NCBI GenBank assembly: GCA_009785505.1
Contig: WQWA01000003.1
Location: 1 to 64,000 of the forward strand
DNA from: Bacteroidales bacterium
GTDB lineage: Bacteria > Bacteroidota > Bacteroidia > Bacteroidales > P3
Length of the DNA stretch: 64,000 nt
Direction: 5' to 3'
Program-made: the position numbers and the translations under genes
Part shown: piece by piece, positions 33,937 to 42,679 of the stretch
Layout: every line of letters starts with the position of its first letter
How positions within the stretch are numbered: the stretch's first letter is position 1
Notes under the pieces: model-generated
Databases searched by the model: none
What the model saw: the letters and a program-made list of their open reading frames with translations, nothing else
What the model was told of the DNA's origin: nothing

Positions 33937-34692
33937 ATGACAGAAACAAAAAATATGAAAGACCTAACCAAAATCAAACCCTACGGCGACACCCTCAACG
34001 ACGGAAAAGTACAGTTGAGTTTTACCCTGCCCGTGTCGTTTAGCGACGAGGCTATCGAAGTCGCAAAACAACTGATGTACAAAATGGGATTCGACAATCC
34101 GCAAGTGGTTTTTTACAAAGAACTGACCGAGGGTTACACGTTTTTCAATTGTTACGGAAATTGTTCGCATTCGGTGGATTTCACGAAAATTCAGGTGCAG
34201 AAAGTGGAAAGTTCAACGATGACAATGGATGAAACTGATGAATTTATCAAAGAAAACATCGGCAGAAAAATTGTTGTTGTCGGTGCGAGTACGGGCGACG
34301 ATGCACATACGGTGGGCATCGACGCAATCATGAATATGAAAGGCTACGCCGGACACTACGGCTTGGAACGCTACGAAATGATCGATGCTTACAATTTGGG
34401 CAGTCAAGTACCGAACGAGGAATTTATCAAAAAAGCCCTTGAAGTAAACGCCGACGCATTGCTGATTTCGCAGACCGTCACACAAAAAGATGTCCACGTG
34501 AAAAACATGACCGAACTTATTGAAATGCTTGATGCCGAAAATTTGCGAAGCAAAATGATCGTTGTTTGCGGAGGACCCCGCATCTCTCACGAACTGGCAA
34601 AGGAACTCGGCTTTGATGCAGGCTTTGGCATGAATACGTACGCGGATGATGTTGCGTCGTTTATCGCAGAGGAAGTCGCAAGACGCAAATAG
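33937..34692 (+). CDS. kamE: Lysine 5,6-aminomutase, beta subunit
   Basis: Cobalamin-binding subunit of lysine 5,6-aminomutase. The 251-aa protein has the base-off B12 motif DAHTVG (D-x-H-x-x-G) with the histidine near residue 125, and the lysine exactly 11 positions later (NMK) that corresponds to the PLP-binding K144 of the characterised enzyme. The N-terminal KIKPYGDTLNDGKVQLSF is typical. The start may be 33937 or the ATG at 33955; the latter is closer to the family. An array of palindromes lies upstream and kamD is 4.2 kb away. Confidence 0.94.
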   Translation: MTETKNMKDLTKIKPYGDTLNDGKVQLSFTLPVSFSDEAIEVAKQLMYKMGFDNPQVVFYKELTEGYTFFNCYGNCSHSVDFTKIQVQKVESSTMTMDETDEFIKENIGRKIVVVGASTGDDAHTVGIDAIMNMKGYAGHYGLERYEMIDAYNLGSQVPNEEFIKKALEVNADALLISQTVTQKDVHVKNMTELIEMLDAENLRSKMIVVCGGPRISHELAKELGFDAGFGMNTYADDVASFIAEEVARRK

Positions 34693-34709
34693 AGCTCGCC
34701 TAACCACAG

Positions 34710-34800
34710 GCTCGCTTCGCTCACCTGCGGATAATTACATAATGCCCTACGGGCACCTCGTCCGTAGGACGATAGGTCTATAACCGTAGGTGCAAACCTA
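34710..34800. repeat. Array of small palindromes between kamE and atoA
   Basis: CCACAGG and CCTGCGG arms near 34712-34733, then TGCCCTACGGGCA (34743-34755), TCGTCCGTAGGACGA (34758-34772) and AGGTGCAAACCT (34788-34799). The second resembles the REP of RAYT element 1. Confidence 0.75.
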
Positions 34801-34827
34801 GGGACAATAACAAAAAAATCAAAAACC

Positions 34828-35487
34828 ATGGATAAAAACCAAATCAGAGAAACCATCGCTCGCCGTGCAGCGAAAGAACTAAAAGACGGCGATGTTGTAA
34901 ATTTAGGAATCGGCTTGCCTACATTTGTTGCAAACTATGTTCCAAAAGATGTGCACGTTATTTTGCAGTCGGAAAACGGCTTGCTTGGTATGGGCGGATC
35001 ACCCGAACAAGGTAAAGAAAATCCAGAATTAATCAATGCCGGAGGCGGTTTTGTTACGACACTTCCCGGTGCTTCTTCGTTTGATAGTGCGACTTCGTTC
35101 GGCATTATTCGGGGCGGACACGTGGATGTGTCGATTCTCGGTGCATTACAAGTGGACGAAAAAGGCAATTTGGCAAACTGGATGATCCCCGGTAAAAAAA
35201 CTCCCGGAATGGGCGGTGCAATGGATTTATTGGTCGGCACTCGAAAAGTGATTTTGGCGATGGAGCACACCGCCGGCGAAAACAAAAAGATTCTAAAAGA
35301 ATGTACCCTTCCTCTTACCGCAGCCGGGCAAGTCAATATGATTATCACAGAAATGGGTGTCATGGAAATCACGCCAAAAGGCATTGTGCTGAAAGAGATT
35401 AATCCTGCATTCACGGTGGAACAAGTACAAAATGCTACGGAAGCAATATTGATTGTTTGCGAGAATTTGAAACCAATGAACGGTTAA
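34828..35487 (+). CDS. atoA: CoA-transferase subunit B (butyryl/acetoacetate type)
   Basis: Beta subunit of the family I CoA transferase that links butyrate formation with acetoacetate activation. The 219-aa protein has the catalytic glutamate E49 in SENGLLGMG and the GGHVDVSILGALQVDEKGNL segment near 92-110. The alpha subunit atoD is 23.5 kb upstream. It lies 135 nt after kamE, across a palindrome array, and only 1 nt before a GNAT gene. Confidence 0.93.
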   Translation: MDKNQIRETIARRAAKELKDGDVVNLGIGLPTFVANYVPKDVHVILQSENGLLGMGGSPEQGKENPELINAGGGFVTTLPGASSFDSATSFGIIRGGHVDVSILGALQVDEKGNLANWMIPGKKTPGMGGAMDLLVGTRKVILAMEHTAGENKKILKECTLPLTAAGQVNMIITEMGVMEITPKGIVLKEINPAFTVEQVQNATEAILIVCENLKPMNG

Positions 35488-35488
35488 A

Positions 35489-35986
35489 ATGATAATCCGA
35501 AAAGCCCAAATAGAAGACGTCGAACGTATAAACGAAATCCACAATCAAGCAATTTTAGAAAAATTCAAAGTTGCAGATTTAACGCCGTGGACAACAGAAA
35601 AAAGACTAAAAGTTTTCAACGAGCGCAACCACGAAGATTACCCGATTTATGTTGCGGAAATTGACAATATCGTAGTCGGATATGCAAACATTAATCCCCA
35701 CAGACCGGGCAGAATGGCGGTGCGACAAACCGCCGAAATAAGTTGTTTTGTCGATAAAAATTGTAGAGCCGGCGGCGTAGGAAAAACCTTGATGAATCAT
35801 ATAGAGTCCGAATCTGTAAAAATAGGCATAAAAACGTTGTTCGCCATAATCATCGACAACAACGATGCGAGCATAAAGCTGGTGGAAAAATTAGGTTATG
35901 AAAAATGGGGACACTTGCCGAATATTGCGGTGTTCGATAATATTGAGGTGGGACAGGTATATTATGGAAAACGCATAGAAAAATAA
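35489..35986 (+). CDS. GNAT N-acetyltransferase, phosphinothricin-acetyltransferase-like
   Basis: A 165-aa acetyltransferase with the PAT-like N-terminus IIRKAQIEDVERINEIHNQA and the acetyl-CoA block CRAGGVGKTLMNHIES near residue 93. The substrate is unknown. It lies 1 nt after atoA and 1 nt before the YiiX-like lipoprotein, so all three are probably in one transcript. Confidence 0.82.
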   Translation: MIIRKAQIEDVERINEIHNQAILEKFKVADLTPWTTEKRLKVFNERNHEDYPIYVAEIDNIVVGYANINPHRPGRMAVRQTAEISCFVDKNCRAGGVGKTLMNHIESESVKIGIKTLFAIIIDNNDASIKLVEKLGYEKWGHLPNIAVFDNIEVGQVYYGKRIEK

Positions 35987-35987
35987 C

Positions 35988-36623
35988 ATGAAAAATTTGT
36001 CAATTTTAGTTTTAGGATTGCTTTTAATTGGTTGTTCTCCGCATGAAATGCAACAGTTGAAAACCGGTGACTTGTTATTTGTTTCGAGTTCAATCTCAGA
36101 TTTCGAAAGTGCGATTAACGAAGTAACAGATGACGGATATAATTTAAATTTCTCGCATATCGCCATGGTTGATGTAACCGATAGCGGTGTTTTTGTGATT
36201 GAGGCTACGCCCAAACATGGTGTTATTTATAGAACGTTTGCAGAATTTAAACAAGAAAATTTCGATAAGATTTTTTATATCGGACGCCTAAAACCTCAAT
36301 ACCAACAATGGATTCCTGATGCGATTGTGAATGCACGAAGACGTGTTGGACAAGGCTACGATTTTGCGTTTGTGTTTGGCAACGATTTGTATTATTGTAG
36401 CGAACTAATTTTTGTTGCCTTTGCGGAAGCAAGCGGAAATTCGATGTTTTTCGAAACTCCGCCCATGACTTTTAAAGCACCAAACAGCACGGCGTTTTTG
36501 CCGTTTTGGGTGGAGTATTTTGCCAATTTAAATGTTGCTATTCCAGAGGGTGAACCCGGTCTAAATCCCAACGGAATGGCTCGTTCGGAAAAACTCAAAC
36601 TCTTGAAACGCCTCACAAAATAA
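35988..36623 (+). CDS. YiiX-like NlpC/P60-type cysteine hydrolase, lipoprotein
   Basis: A 211-aa lipoprotein (lipobox LGLLLIGC) of the permuted papain-fold YiiX/YebB family. The likely catalytic residues are H in FSHIAMVD (about 58), and C in YYCSELIF (about 139), with E in VIEATPKHG near 75. Such enzymes are amidases or peptidases of the envelope. It follows the GNAT gene by one base and is followed by a promoter. Confidence 0.75.
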   Translation: MKNLSILVLGLLLIGCSPHEMQQLKTGDLLFVSSSISDFESAINEVTDDGYNLNFSHIAMVDVTDSGVFVIEATPKHGVIYRTFAEFKQENFDKIFYIGRLKPQYQQWIPDAIVNARRRVGQGYDFAFVFGNDLYYCSELIFVAFAEASGNSMFFETPPMTFKAPNSTAFLPFWVEYFANLNVAIPEGEPGLNPNGMARSEKLKLLKRLTK

Positions 36624-36633
36624 AATAATTTCG

Positions 36634-36641
36634 TATCTTTG
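36634..36641 (+). promoter_or_regulatory. -7 box TATCTTTG before the cupin gene
   Basis: TATCTTTG, 27 nt before the ATG at 36669. It probably drives the cupin, cutA and thiolase genes. Confidence 0.7.
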
Positions 36642-36668
36642 CAAAGTCATAATCAAAAACAAAAAACG

Positions 36669-36929
36669 ATGGACATTTTAGTTAGAAAACCCACGGAAAA
36701 CGAAGTCGCAGACATGCAATCAAAACCCACTTGGGGTTGCGGTGTTTCAGAATTTGATTGGTACTACGATAGCGAGGAAACAGCGTTGATTATCGAGGGC
36801 GAAGTGACCGTTGATTACGGCTCAAAAAGTGTTTTGATTTCGGAAGGAGATTATGTTGTTTTTCCAAAAGGTTTGTCGTGCGTTTGGAAAGTTACCAAGC
36901 CGATACAAAAACATTATATGTTCAAATAG
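36669..36929 (+). CDS. Small cupin-domain protein (DUF861/EutQ-like)
   Basis: An 86-aa single-domain cupin. WYYDSEETALIIEGEVTVDY and VLISEGDYVVFPKGLSCVW are the two cupin motifs seen in DUF861-type proteins. No catalytic assignment is possible. The start at 36669 follows the promoter; the stop lies 2 nt before cutA. Confidence 0.8.
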   Translation: MDILVRKPTENEVADMQSKPTWGCGVSEFDWYYDSEETALIIEGEVTVDYGSKSVLISEGDYVVFPKGLSCVWKVTKPIQKHYMFK

Positions 36930-36931
36930 CC

Positions 36932-37261
36932 ATGAACACTGATTATTCCATAATCTCAACCACTTGTCCCAATAAAGAACAGGCACGAGAAATCGCCAAA
37001 CTCCTTGTCGAGCGACGGCTTGTGGCTTGTGTGCAAATGTTTCCAATAGTAAGCATTTATCTTTGGAAAGACAACGTTTGCGAGGAAAACGAGATTGCAT
37101 TATTTATAAAATCGAGAACAGAATTGTTTGATAAAATCACAGAAACTATCAAAGATGTTCACACGTACGAAGTCCCGGAGATTATACAAACCCCTATCAC
37201 AGGCGGATTAGCAGATTATTTGAGTTGGATTGACGACTGTGTTGAAAAAAATAAATTTTAA
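36932..37261 (+). CDS. cutA: CutA divalent-cation tolerance protein
   Basis: A 109-aa trimeric PII-like protein. ERRLVACVQMFPIVSIYLW and VHTYEVPEIIQTPITGG are the hallmark blocks of CutA1. The role in metal tolerance is uncertain in most bacteria. It lies 14 nt before the thiolase gene in the same transcript. Confidence 0.93.
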   Translation: MNTDYSIISTTCPNKEQAREIAKLLVERRLVACVQMFPIVSIYLWKDNVCEENEIALFIKSRTELFDKITETIKDVHTYEVPEIIQTPITGGLADYLSWIDDCVEKNKF

Positions 37262-37275
37262 AAACCATAAATACC

Positions 37276-38487
37276 ATGAACAAAGTTTACATCGTCGCTG
37301 CAAAGCGAACACCCATCGGAAAATTTTTAGGAACATTGGCACCCCTGTCGCCTGCAGAAATCGCAGTTCCTGTTATCAAAAACATTCTTTCGGAAACCAA
37401 AATCGACCCTGCGGATTTGGACGAAGTAATTGTCGGAAACATTTTAATGGCCGGGCAAAAACAAGGTGTTGCTCGTCAAGCCGCAATTAAAGCAGGAATT
37501 CCGCACAGCGTGCCGGCTTACAGCATCAACATGATTTGCGGAAGTGGTATGAAAAGCATCATTACTGCGTATCAAAACATCAAAGCGGGTGATGCAAATT
37601 TAATCCTCGCAGGAGGAACGGAAAACATGTCGAATTCTTGTCATATCATTCCGGGAAACATCATGCGAAACGGTCAGAAATTGGGCGATTTCAAAGTGTT
37701 GGATCACATGGTTTATGACGGATTGACCGATGCTTTCGAGGGTTATCACATGGGAATTACCGCCGAAAATATCGTTGAAAAATACAACATTTCACGCGAA
37801 GCACAAGACGAATTCAGTTACAATTCACAACAAAAAGCCATTGCCGCAATCGACAGCGGAAAATTCAAAAACGAAATCGTTCCCGTGGAAATTCCTTCAC
37901 GCAAAGAAACTATCGTCTTCGATACCGACGAGTATCCAAATCGTGCAACAAATCCCGAAAAATTAGCGACCCTAAAACCTGCTTTCAAAAAAGACGGAAC
38001 AGTTACTGCCGGCAACGCATCGGGCATAAACGACGGGGCATCGTTCATTTTAGTGGCATCTGAAGATGCAGTAAAAAAATACAATTTAAAACCTTTGGCA
38101 GAGATTGTTGCCACCGGACAAGGCGGTGTTGACCCTGCAATTATGGGCATGGGACCTGTCGTTGCGATTGAAAATGCATTGAAAAAAGCACACTTGAAAT
38201 TGCAAGATATGCAAGTGTTGGAATTGAACGAAGCCTTTGCCGGACAGTCTCTCGGCGTGATGCAACAGCTTTGCGAAGATCATAAAATCAGTTGCGAAGA
38301 TTTGAGCAAAATCACAAATGTCAACGGCGGAGCAATCGCTCTCGGACACCCAATCGGAGCATCAGGCAACAGAATTGTTGTTACCTTAATTCACGAAATG
38401 CTACAACGCAAAGCAGAATACGGTTTGGCATCGCTCTGTATTGGCGGAGGAATGGGAACGGCGGTGATTTTGAAAAAAGCAGAGTAA
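37276..38487 (+). CDS. Acetyl-CoA C-acetyltransferase (thiolase)
   Basis: Degradative-type thiolase that splits acetoacetyl-CoA into two acetyl-CoA, the last step of the lysine pathway, or runs in reverse in butyrate synthesis. The 403-aa protein has the acyl cysteine C88 in MICGSGMKS, GHPIGASGNRI near 355 and the second catalytic cysteine in CIGGGMGTA near 388. It is downstream of the AtoA region, with cutA and a cupin between. Confidence 0.94.
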   Translation: MNKVYIVAAKRTPIGKFLGTLAPLSPAEIAVPVIKNILSETKIDPADLDEVIVGNILMAGQKQGVARQAAIKAGIPHSVPAYSINMICGSGMKSIITAYQNIKAGDANLILAGGTENMSNSCHIIPGNIMRNGQKLGDFKVLDHMVYDGLTDAFEGYHMGITAENIVEKYNISREAQDEFSYNSQQKAIAAIDSGKFKNEIVPVEIPSRKETIVFDTDEYPNRATNPEKLATLKPAFKKDGTVTAGNASGINDGASFILVASEDAVKKYNLKPLAEIVATGQGGVDPAIMGMGPVVAIENALKKAHLKLQDMQVLELNEAFAGQSLGVMQQLCEDHKISCEDLSKITNVNGGAIALGHPIGASGNRIVVTLIHEMLQRKAEYGLASLCIGGGMGTAVILKKAE

Positions 38488-38559
38488 GCGTGTGTAACTT
38501 TTTCCGACTTTAGTTCGTCATACAAAAAAACAGAGTATAAAATTAAAATTTTTTATTGT

Positions 38560-39777
38560 ATGAGAAAAATTATTGGTATCACGGCTATCTTTTTCGTGTC
38601 TATTTTCTGCACTTCGACTGCAAGTGCAGGAAGTTTTCACGGTCAATGGAGAAGTGGAACAACAGTGCAAGGGCTCAATGCTTATTGGACACTTAATGTT
38701 GACATTGTTGAAAGCGTGGTAACACTTTCGATAGTACTGTTCGATACAGATTCATCAATAGTATTCATTTCCGAATTTATTCCTGCTAATCATTGGGAAA
38801 TAGAAAACAATACACTCGTCATATGGGTGGGTAATAGTTTTATGGCTGAAGGGAAATTTACACTTCATATTTCGAGCGATGGCGAAATATTGGACGGAAA
38901 TCTTGGTCCTATTGAAGAGGGCGAAATAACACCACTTAATTTTTCTCGACTTTCAGACAGCCCTGAAAAAGGTGTGTTTACCATGAACGGAAATCCGTTT
39001 CTTTCTTACGAAGAACGGATACAACTTCTTCGTGACTTTCCGGATTTTGCAACTGACGGGGAAATCATTTCGTTTACTTACGATTTAAACCGTCGTGATT
39101 TATATGCGGATTTGATCGAACGTTTTAATTTGGATTCCGTAACTGCCGGCTACTCCGATGTAGAACTTATGATTGTTTTGCTAAATTGGGTTTGTGATAA
39201 TTTTTTGCATAATGGAGGGTCGGGTATGCCCCACGAGCGAAATGCATTTGCAATCATTGACTACTTGGACAACAATCCCAGCGGAGGAAATTGCCGAATT
39301 CTTGCCATTCTACTTGCAGAAGTATTGCGACTTTATGGAGTTGAAGCAAAGCATATAACCGTGCATCCCAAAGAACCTGATGGATTTGTTCATGTAGTTA
39401 CGCATGCGTATTCGCGAAGACTTAATCAATGGATTATGCTTGACCCTACGTTCCGCTTGGTTTTAAAAGATAGCGAAGGGCGTTTTTTAGATCTCCCAAC
39501 ATTGCGAACAATCTTTGCAAATGGCGACGAGGTTTTTCCTAACGAAAATGCAGGTCGAAACAATCAAGAATTTCACATGGAATCTTGGAGAACTTTTATG
39601 GCAGAGCATATGTTTTACTTTTCCAGCGGAACTAATTTTACATTCGGGTCAGAAGACGGAAGAGACGGAAACACTTGGAACATGCTTGCCCCCATTGGTT
39701 TTGAAAATGAGTTTGTAACAACATATTGTTTTGTAACAACACATTGTGCAAACGCATTTTGGGCTACTCCACAATAA
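38560..39777 (+). CDS. Secreted transglutaminase-like protein
   Basis: A 405-aa protein with a signal peptide (IIGITAIFFVSIFCTSTASA). The C-terminal half has a transglutaminase-like core with C in GGNCRILAI (about 248), H in HVVTHAYSRR (about 285) and D in IMLDPTF (about 296). Such folds act as cysteine peptidases or cross-linkers. A stretch near the end repeats TTYC and TTHC, encoded by a short direct repeat. It has no visible -7 box upstream. The 976-aa protein at 49762 has a similar core. Confidence 0.7.
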   Translation: MRKIIGITAIFFVSIFCTSTASAGSFHGQWRSGTTVQGLNAYWTLNVDIVESVVTLSIVLFDTDSSIVFISEFIPANHWEIENNTLVIWVGNSFMAEGKFTLHISSDGEILDGNLGPIEEGEITPLNFSRLSDSPEKGVFTMNGNPFLSYEERIQLLRDFPDFATDGEIISFTYDLNRRDLYADLIERFNLDSVTAGYSDVELMIVLLNWVCDNFLHNGGSGMPHERNAFAIIDYLDNNPSGGNCRILAILLAEVLRLYGVEAKHITVHPKEPDGFVHVVTHAYSRRLNQWIMLDPTFRLVLKDSEGRFLDLPTLRTIFANGDEVFPNENAGRNNQEFHMESWRTFMAEHMFYFSSGTNFTFGSEDGRDGNTWNMLAPIGFENEFVTTYCFVTTHCANAFWATPQ

Positions 39778-39795
39778 CTTTACAAACTTAAAATT

Positions 39796-40200
39796 ATGAT
39801 TAAACAAAACGACACTTACAGTTACGACATCACATTCAACCAGCCAAATGTGAACACATTCGCCGAAATCACGGGCGACAACAACCCTCTGCACTTAGAC
39901 GCAGAATTTGCAAAAAATACCATTTTTGGAAAGCCTATTGTACACGGATTTTATTCCGCATCGGTGTTTTCTATGGTTTTCGGTACAAAGTTTCCGGGCG
40001 AAGGAACAATTTATTTGTATCAAGATATGAAATTCTTGGCACCGGTTTTCGTTGATCAGCCCTACAAAGCAAAGTTCGAAGTGCTGGAAGTAAATACCGA
40101 AAAGCACATCGGAACCATCAAATGTGTTTTGGAGGATGAGAACGGAAAAGCCGTTATTGAAGGAACGGCGAGACTTAAGAACGATAAACAGTTTGTTTAA
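39796..40200 (+). CDS. MaoC-like hot-dog dehydratase
   Basis: A 134-aa MaoC-type (R)-specific enoyl-CoA hydratase. The active-site D and H lie in TGDNNPLHLD (about 26-35), and GKPIVHGFYSASVFS near 47 is the second conserved block. It could hydrate crotonyl-CoA or another short enoyl-CoA, fitting the neighbouring pathway, but direct evidence is lacking. It lies 18 nt after the transglutaminase-like gene. Confidence 0.87.
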   Translation: MIKQNDTYSYDITFNQPNVNTFAEITGDNNPLHLDAEFAKNTIFGKPIVHGFYSASVFSMVFGTKFPGEGTIYLYQDMKFLAPVFVDQPYKAKFEVLEVNTEKHIGTIKCVLEDENGKAVIEGTARLKNDKQFV

Positions 40201-40205
40201 TCGGG

Positions 40206-40305
40206 GGCTTCGACACTTCGACAAGCTCAGTGTCCAGTCACCGTGCGTTGAGTCACCGTGCGTTGAGCCTACCGTGCGGTCGTTGAGCCTGTCGAAACGA
40301 CCGTA
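40206..40305. repeat. Dispersed repeat with tandem and inverted parts
   Basis: Outer arms TTCGACAAGCTCA (40217-40229) and TGAGCCTGTCGAA (40284-40296) pair at 12 of 13 positions. Between them GTCACCGTGCGTTGA occurs twice in tandem (40237-40251, 40252-40266). The arms resemble the word TTCGACTACGCTCA of the repeat at 62390. It lies between the MaoC and FetA-like genes. Confidence 0.85.
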
Positions 40306-40322
40306 TGTCTATCAAAAAAACT

Positions 40323-41030
40323 ATGAGCATAAAATTAAAAAGCGTCAATTTTTCGTACGAAAATCATCAAGTTTTAAAAAATGTAAACATTGAGTTTCTA
40401 CCTCAAAAAATTCATGTGCTTTTAGGACCATCCGGTGGCGGAAAGTCAAGTCTTTTGAGGCTTTTGAATGCTTTGATGGATCCGAATAGTGGCGACATTT
40501 CTTACATCAACACAGTTTATTCGCAGACGCATCCGAAAGACATTCGAAAAAAAATCGGTATGGTTTTTCAAAAACCTGCACTGTTCGACGGCACAGTTTA
40601 TGATAATTTGATATGGAGCATGAAAGTGCAAAAATTACCGATTGACAAAACAAAAATCGAAAACATGTTGTCGCAATTGGATATTCCAACGGACTATTTA
40701 GACAAAGAAATCGAAAATTTATCCGTTGGCGAACAACAAAGAATTTGTATCGTAAGAACGCTTTTGGCAAATCCCGATGTCATACTTTTTGATGAACCGA
40801 CTTCTGCGTTAGATCCGCAACGATCAAAAAAAGTGTTGGAGTTGATCAAGCAAATCAACACACAGTATCAGAAAACAATCATTTTGGTCAGTCATGATAT
40901 TGATACCGCAATCGACATCGCTGACACGGTTACTTTTTTGCACGACGGACATGTTCTTTTTCACGGAACAAAAGAACATTTTCTCAATTCAGACAACGAA
41001 ATTATAACGAATTTTAAGCATGGAAAGTAA
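40323..41030 (+). CDS. fetA: ABC transporter ATPase, FetA-like
   Basis: A 235-aa ABC ATPase. Walker A is GPSGGGKS (about 34-41), the signature LSVGEQQR near 136 and Walker B VILFDEPTS near 156, followed by a conserved histidine (LVSHD). With the overlapping UPF0014 permease it forms a FetAB-type complex, reported as an iron exporter. I use ATG 40323; an upstream ATG at 40305 lies next to a repeat. The end overlaps fetB by 11 nt. Confidence 0.85.
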   Translation: MSIKLKSVNFSYENHQVLKNVNIEFLPQKIHVLLGPSGGGKSSLLRLLNALMDPNSGDISYINTVYSQTHPKDIRKKIGMVFQKPALFDGTVYDNLIWSMKVQKLPIDKTKIENMLSQLDIPTDYLDKEIENLSVGEQQRICIVRTLLANPDVILFDEPTSALDPQRSKKVLELIKQINTQYQKTIILVSHDIDTAIDIADTVTFLHDGHVLFHGTKEHFLNSDNEIITNFKHGK

Positions 41031-41796
41031 TTACATCAGCATCTCGAATATCGCATTATTAGGCTCTATCGCATTTATGTTGATCGTTGCTTTTATTGCG
41101 TTTTTAGCCAAATTAGGCATCACAAAATCAATCATCATCGGAACAGTTCGCTCGTTTGTGCAATTGCTTTTGATGGGCTATGTCTTGGGATTTGTTTTCG
41201 ACATGAACAAATGGTATTTCACGGTTTTGATTGTGATGATTATGTTTTTCTTTGGAGCGTGGGACAGTTACAGAGGTCTAAAATTTAAGCCAAAGAATAT
41301 TTTTTATCACAGTTTGTCTGCAAATTTCATTGGTTCATTTCTGCCTTTGGCATTTCTTTTTTATGGTTTGTTGCAAGTAACGCCTTGGTTTAACCCGCAA
41401 TATATCATACCGATCAGTGCGATGGTCATTTCAAATACCATGAGTGGAATTTCGATTTGCTTGAATAATTACGGCAACGAATTAAAACTTCGAAAAAACG
41501 AAGTCGAAGCCAAACTTTCCCTCGGTGCAAGTTGTACCATAGCTATCGAAAACATTCAAAAAAGTTCGATCAAAGCAGGGCTCATACCCACAATAAATGC
41601 TTTGATGATACTTGGAATTGTAAAACTTCCCGGAATGATGACCGGTCAAATTCTCGGAGGCGTTAGTCCGGTGGATTCCGTCAGATATCAATTGGTGATT
41701 ATGTATATTATCGCCGCCGCAACGGCAATATCGTTGTATATATTGACCAAACTGATACAAACGAGTGTTTTTAATAAGCGGGGGCAATTGGTTTAA
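41020..41796 (+). CDS. fetB: UPF0014 ABC permease, FetB-like
   Basis: A 258-aa membrane protein with about seven hydrophobic segments. The central signature (PISAMVISNTMSGISICLNN, about 131-150), ALGAS-like LSLGASCTIAIE and LPGMMTGQILGG are characteristic of UPF0014/FetB. It overlaps the ATPase gene by 11 nt, so the two are translationally coupled. The role in iron export rests on characterised enterobacterial relatives. Confidence 0.9.
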   Translation: MESNYISISNIALLGSIAFMLIVAFIAFLAKLGITKSIIIGTVRSFVQLLLMGYVLGFVFDMNKWYFTVLIVMIMFFFGAWDSYRGLKFKPKNIFYHSLSANFIGSFLPLAFLFYGLLQVTPWFNPQYIIPISAMVISNTMSGISICLNNYGNELKLRKNEVEAKLSLGASCTIAIENIQKSSIKAGLIPTINALMILGIVKLPGMMTGQILGGVSPVDSVRYQLVIMYIIAAATAISLYILTKLIQTSVFNKRGQLV

Positions 41797-41804
41797 TACC
41801 TGTC

Positions 41805-41880
41805 CGTCATTGCGAGCCGTTAGGCGAAGCAATCCATAATGACGTCGGATTGCTTCGGTCGTACCTCCCTCGCAATGACG
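41805..41880. repeat. Intergenic copy of the CGTCATTGCGAG palindromic element
   Basis: A 76-bp element with 12-base ends CGTCATTGCGAG and CTCGCAATGACG and inner arms CGAAGCAATCC and GGATTGCTTCG, the same design as the in-frame copy in kamB. It lies after fetB and upstream of the fabG promoter. Confidence 0.92.
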
Positions 41881-41901
41881 ACCTAATTCATTTTTTTTTC
41901 G

Positions 41902-41909
41902 TATCTTTG
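41902..41909 (+). promoter_or_regulatory. -7 box TATCTTTG before fabG
   Basis: TATCTTTG after a run of T residues, 21 nt before the fabG ATG at 41931. Confidence 0.75.
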
Positions 41910-41930
41910 CGACAAAAAACAAACAGCACT

Positions 41931-42659
41931 ATGAAACGTTTAGAAAACAAAGTCGCCATCATCACCGGAGGTGCCGCAGGCATCGGTGCGGCAACCGCTA
42001 TCAAATTTGCAGAAGAAGGCGCAAAAGTCATCATTTGGGATTTAGATGAAACCAAAGGAAAGGCTTTAGCTACACAATTAAATGCAGCGTTTGCAAAAGT
42101 AAACACCGCCAATTATGCCGAAATCGAAACTGCGGCAAAAGCCGTGAACGACCAATTTGGACGTATTGATATTTTGATTAACAACGCAGGAATTACTCGC
42201 GATAGTTCGTTGAAAAAAATGACCATTGAACAGTGGCAGCAAGTTATTGATGTCAACCTAACCGGCGTTTTTTACTGTACAAAAATTATCAGCGAATATA
42301 TGCTTGCAAACAATTGGGGGCGCATCATCAATGCTTCTTCGGTTGTTGGTATTTACGGAAATTTCGGACAAGCCAATTATGTCGCAACTAAATCGGGCTT
42401 AATCGGAATGACCAAAACTTTGGCACGAGAATTAGGCAGAAAAGGTATCACCGTGAACGCCATTGCACCCGGATTTATTGCCACAGAAATGGTTGCCGCC
42501 ATGCCCGAAAACGTGATTGAATCCATGAAAGCAAAAGTACCTTTGGCACGTTTGGGAGACCCCAAAGAAATCGCCAATGTATATGCATTTTTGGCTTCCG
42601 ACGAAGCCTCTTATATCAACGGACATACGCTTAGCGTTGATGGCGGGATGACAGTGTAA
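41931..42659 (+). CDS. fabG: 3-oxoacyl-ACP/acetoacetyl-CoA reductase, SDR family
   Basis: A 242-aa short-chain dehydrogenase. It has the NAD(P) loop TGGAAGIG (about 12-19), NNAG near 84, and the catalytic S-Y-K triad in NASSVVGIYGNFGQANYVATK (about 134-154). The FabG-type end YINGHTLSVDGGM is present. It could serve fatty acid synthesis or the reduction of acetoacetyl-CoA. The ATG at 41931 follows the promoter directly. Confidence 0.9.
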   Translation: MKRLENKVAIITGGAAGIGAATAIKFAEEGAKVIIWDLDETKGKALATQLNAAFAKVNTANYAEIETAAKAVNDQFGRIDILINNAGITRDSSLKKMTIEQWQQVIDVNLTGVFYCTKIISEYMLANNWGRIINASSVVGIYGNFGQANYVATKSGLIGMTKTLARELGRKGITVNAIAPGFIATEMVAAMPENVIESMKAKVPLARLGDPKEIANVYAFLASDEASYINGHTLSVDGGMTV

Positions 42660-42679
42660 AGACATATTGACATAAAATC

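Noticed and set aside
40237-40266. CRISPR or satellite from the tandem GTCACCGTGCGTTGA units
   Set aside because: Only two adjacent copies without spacers, within a larger dispersed repeat.
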